Assembly (NCBI GenBank): GCA_002398825.1
Contig: DHBS01000007.1
Coordinates: forward strand, 97,756 to 113,520
DNA length: 15,765 nucleotides
Reading direction: 5' to 3'
Origin: Syntrophomonas sp. UBA4922
GTDB lineage: Bacteria > Bacillota > Syntrophomonadia > Syntrophomonadales > Syntrophomonadaceae
Shown here: positions 13,840-15,765 of the stretch, in pieces
How the letters are laid out: each line of letters begins with the position of its first letter
How positions within the stretch are numbered: the first letter of the stretch is position 1
Notes under the pieces: model-generated
Databases searched by the model: none
Told to the model about the DNA's origin: nothing
Seen by the model: only the letters and a program-made list of their open reading frames with translations
Made by a program: the position numbers and the translations under genes

Positions 13840-13857
13840 AGCGTACAGGAGGCAAAG

Positions 13858-14289
13858 ATGAAAAAGAAATTGATTGGCATTGAACTTCGCTCCCTTAACA
13901 ATCTCATAATGCGTAAAGTTGAAAACTCATCCGCTAAAAAACAAATAGATTCTATTACCGGAACAAACGGCTGGATCATCGCCTTTCTTGTTGAGAACGC
14001 AGATAAGGAAATCTATCAGAAAGATTTGGAGGAACAGTTTTCTATCACCCGCTCAACTGCTTCTAAAGTCCTCATATTAATGGAGAAAAAAGGCTTGATC
14101 CAACGGCACAGCGTTCCCCATGATGCCAGATTAAAAAAGCTAGTACTGACAGAAAGGGCATGGAAAATCAGTGAGCTGATGATAGATGACGCAATCCGAA
14201 TGGAAGAAACGCTTACCCGGGGATTCACAGAGGAAGAATTGGAATATCTCTACAGCTGCATTCAAAAGATGAAAAATAATATCCAATAA
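13858..14289 (+). CDS. MarR family transcriptional regulator
   Basis: 143 residues from ATG 13858. A winged helix-turn-helix covers about 40-100: IYQKDLEEQFSITRSTASKV, LILMEKKGLIQRHSV, then the wing with DARLKKLVLTERA. Flanking helices form the MarR dimerisation region (GFTEEELEYLYSCIQKMKNN at the C-terminus). The open frame extends upstream to 13729, but the start at 13858 is preferred: AGGAGG (13847-13852) lies 5 nt before it, and the promoter and operator would otherwise be inside the coding region. It is followed after 84 bp by an ABC exporter gene on the same strand, a very common pair in Bacillota in which the repressor controls the exporter and is released by the exported compound. Confidence 0.92.
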   Translation: MKKKLIGIELRSLNNLIMRKVENSSAKKQIDSITGTNGWIIAFLVENADKEIYQKDLEEQFSITRSTASKVLILMEKKGLIQRHSVPHDARLKKLVLTERAWKISELMIDDAIRMEETLTRGFTEEELEYLYSCIQKMKNNIQ

Positions 14290-14373
14290 GTTATCAATAT
14301 AGCATCATGTCATTGCATTGTTTTATCGCAGCTGCCGCTAAATATCAAGCCAAGCAGAAAAGGGAAAACGTAC

Positions 14374-15765
14374 ATGCTCAAAAAATTGACTGCCAGCATA
14401 GGGCGGTATAAAAAGGAATCCATTCTTACCGCGGTATATGTAACCCTCGAATCGATCTTTGAAATTATCATTCCTACGCTGATGGCATATCTGATCGATT
14501 ACGGCATCCATCAAAAGAATATGTCCTATGTTCTGTGGATGGGACTGGCCCTGGTTATGTTCGCGATACTCTCCCTGCTGGCCGGCATTCTTGCAGGCCG
14601 CAGCGCGGCGGTTGCATCTTCGGGCTTCGCCAGAAATTTACGCCGCGACATGTTCTATAATGTGCAAAAGTTTTCTTTCTCCAACATTGATAAATTCTCA
14701 ACCGCGGGCATCATAACGCGGCTGACAACCGACGTCACCAATGTGCAGAATGCGTATCAGATGCTGATCCGCTTCACGGTACGCTCTCCGCTGATGATTG
14801 TGTTCGCCTTGATTTTTTCTTTCCGGATCGACTCCCGTTTGTCGCTGATCTTTCTGGCTGTCATTCCGGTGCTCGGTATGGGCCTATGGCTGATCATGTC
14901 GCGTGTGCACCCGATTTTCGTACGGGTATTCAATACTTATGACAAACTGAACAATGTCGTTCAGGAAAATCTGCACGGCATCCGGGTCGTCAAATCCTAT
15001 ATCCGCGAAGATCACGAAAAACAGAAGTTCGCAGGCATTTCACAATCCATATTTCGGGATTTCTCCAGGGCGGAAAAAAGGCTGGCGTTTAATATGCCGC
15101 TGATGCAGTTCTGCCTTTTTACCAGCATGCTTTTGCTTTCCTGGTTTGGCGCCAAAGAAATCATAGCCAGCGGCAACGATCCCGTGATCGGGCTTTCGAC
15201 GGGAGAACTGGCCGGCCTGATCACCTATGCGATGCAGATACTTATGAGCCTGATGATGCTTTCCATGGTATTTGTCATGATCATCATTTCCCGCGCCTCG
15301 GCGGAGCGTATTGTGGAAATCCTGAATGAGGAAAGCGATCTGGAAAACGGAGAAAATCCGGTGTGCACGGTAAAAGACGGTTCCATCACTTTTGCAAACG
15401 TCACTTTTGCCTATGACCAAAAAGCCGCCAAGCCGGTTCTCGACGGCATCAACCTTTCCGTCGCGTCCGGGGAAACGGTCGGTATTCTCGGCGGGACCGG
15501 ATCTTCCAAATCGAGCCTTGTTCAGCTGATCCCGCGGCTATACGACGTGGTGAACGGAAAAGTAACCGTCGGCGGCGTAGACGTACGGGATTACGATATT
15601 GAATCGCTCCGCAATCAGGTGGCGATGGTGCTGCAGAAGAATGTGCTGTTTTCCGGCACGATCAAAGAGAATCTCCGCTGGGGTGATGAAAACGCGACGG
15701 ATGAAGAAATCATCCAGGCCTGCCGGCTTGCCCAGGCTGACGGCTTTATCCGGGAATTCCCGGAT
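14374..15765 (+). CDS. ABC exporter half-transporter (membrane domain fused to ATPase), 3' end outside window
   Basis: 464 codons are visible without a stop; 100 or more are missing. A membrane domain of about six helices (roughly 16-310, type I exporter fold) is followed by the ATPase domain from about 335. Landmarks: coupling-helix region FARNLRRDMFYNVQKFSFSN, then TRLTTDV; ENLHGIRVVKSYIRE; Walker A GGTGSSKSS (373-381), where the usual GxGK is GSSK; and Q-loop Gln421 in MVLQKNVLFSGTIKENLRWG. The signature and Walker B lie beyond the window. The GGTGSSKS variant occurs, as I recall, in one half of clostridial and streptococcal heterodimeric multidrug exporters, so a second half-transporter gene probably follows. 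ATG 14374 with AAAAGGG about 9 nt before. Likely exports a drug or peptide under control of the MarR protein. Confidence 0.93.
   Translation, partial: MLKKLTASIGRYKKESILTAVYVTLESIFEIIIPTLMAYLIDYGIHQKNMSYVLWMGLALVMFAILSLLAGILAGRSAAVASSGFARNLRRDMFYNVQKFSFSNIDKFSTAGIITRLTTDVTNVQNAYQMLIRFTVRSPLMIVFALIFSFRIDSRLSLIFLAVIPVLGMGLWLIMSRVHPIFVRVFNTYDKLNNVVQENLHGIRVVKSYIREDHEKQKFAGISQSIFRDFSRAEKRLAFNMPLMQFCLFTSMLLLSWFGAKEIIASGNDPVIGLSTGELAGLITYAMQILMSLMMLSMVFVMIIISRASAERIVEILNEESDLENGENPVCTVKDGSITFANVTFAYDQKAAKPVLDGINLSVASGETVGILGGTGSSKSSLVQLIPRLYDVVNGKVTVGGVDVRDYDIESLRNQVAMVLQKNVLFSGTIKENLRWGDENATDEEIIQACRLAQADGFIREFPD

Noticed and set aside
13729..13857. N-terminal extension of the MarR frame
   Set aside because: It would contain the promoter and operator, and it lacks a ribosome site. 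The ATG at 13858 has AGGAGG at 5-nt spacing.
1..15765. CRISPR array, tRNA, rRNA, insertion sequence ends or phage integration site
   Set aside because: No regularly spaced repeats, cloverleaf-like sequence, transposase or integrase frame was seen on either strand, though reading by eye could miss a degenerate tRNA or short terminal repeats.

Overview
The window looks like chromosomal DNA from a Gram-positive Bacillota, most likely a clostridium. The support is AGGAGG-type ribosome sites, frequent TTG starts, BlaI/M56 and MarR/ABC regulatory modules, an ECF sigma factor operon and a secreted PhoA-type phosphatase. I cannot assign a genus. No rRNA, tRNA, CRISPR array or intact insertion sequence was seen.

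Layout. (1) 1-1633: C-terminal part of an M56 (BlaR1/MecR1-like) membrane sensor that begins outside the window. (2) 1634-2142: AT-rich intergenic DNA with two abutting hairpins, a terminator-like hairpin and a possible promoter. (3) 2143-5685: a four-gene operon of ECF sigma factor, six-helix membrane protein (possible anti-sigma), ABC ATPase and ABC-2 permease. It is followed by a terminator-like hairpin and a frameshifted gene remnant. (4) 6027-6752: a low-GC cassette of a small Cro/C1-type repressor and a four-helix membrane protein, with an unusually ordered operator-promoter region. A coding remnant follows. (5) 6898-9731, minus strand: alkaline phosphatase, then a terminator, then a YibE/F membrane protein. 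(6) 9967-12278: BlaI-like repressor and M56 sensor, overlapping by 8 nt, with a dyad operator inside the promoter. The sensor's outer domain shows no recognisable penicillin-binding motif. (7) 12259-12982: a toxin-antitoxin graveyard, with a broken RelB-YafQ pair on the minus strand joined to the C-terminal stub of a HigB-like toxin, followed by an intact HigA-like antitoxin. (8) 13219-13611, minus: a small flavin-type split-barrel protein. (9) 13772-15765: a MarR repressor with a clear promoter and palindromic operator, then an ABC exporter half-transporter cut by the window end.

How the parts work together. Most of the window is a set of self-contained 'sensor or repressor plus membrane effector' modules: M56/BlaI, ECF/ABC, XRE/membrane protein and MarR/ABC exporter. 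These are typical of envelope-stress and antimicrobial-response loci. Gene remnants sit between the modules, suggesting repeated insertion and decay. I did not find a clearly new system. The strongest non-obvious results are the hidden toxin-antitoxin remnants at 12259-12705, the layered operators at 6021-6085, and the BlaI/M56 module whose sensor domain is not a recognisable beta-lactam receptor.
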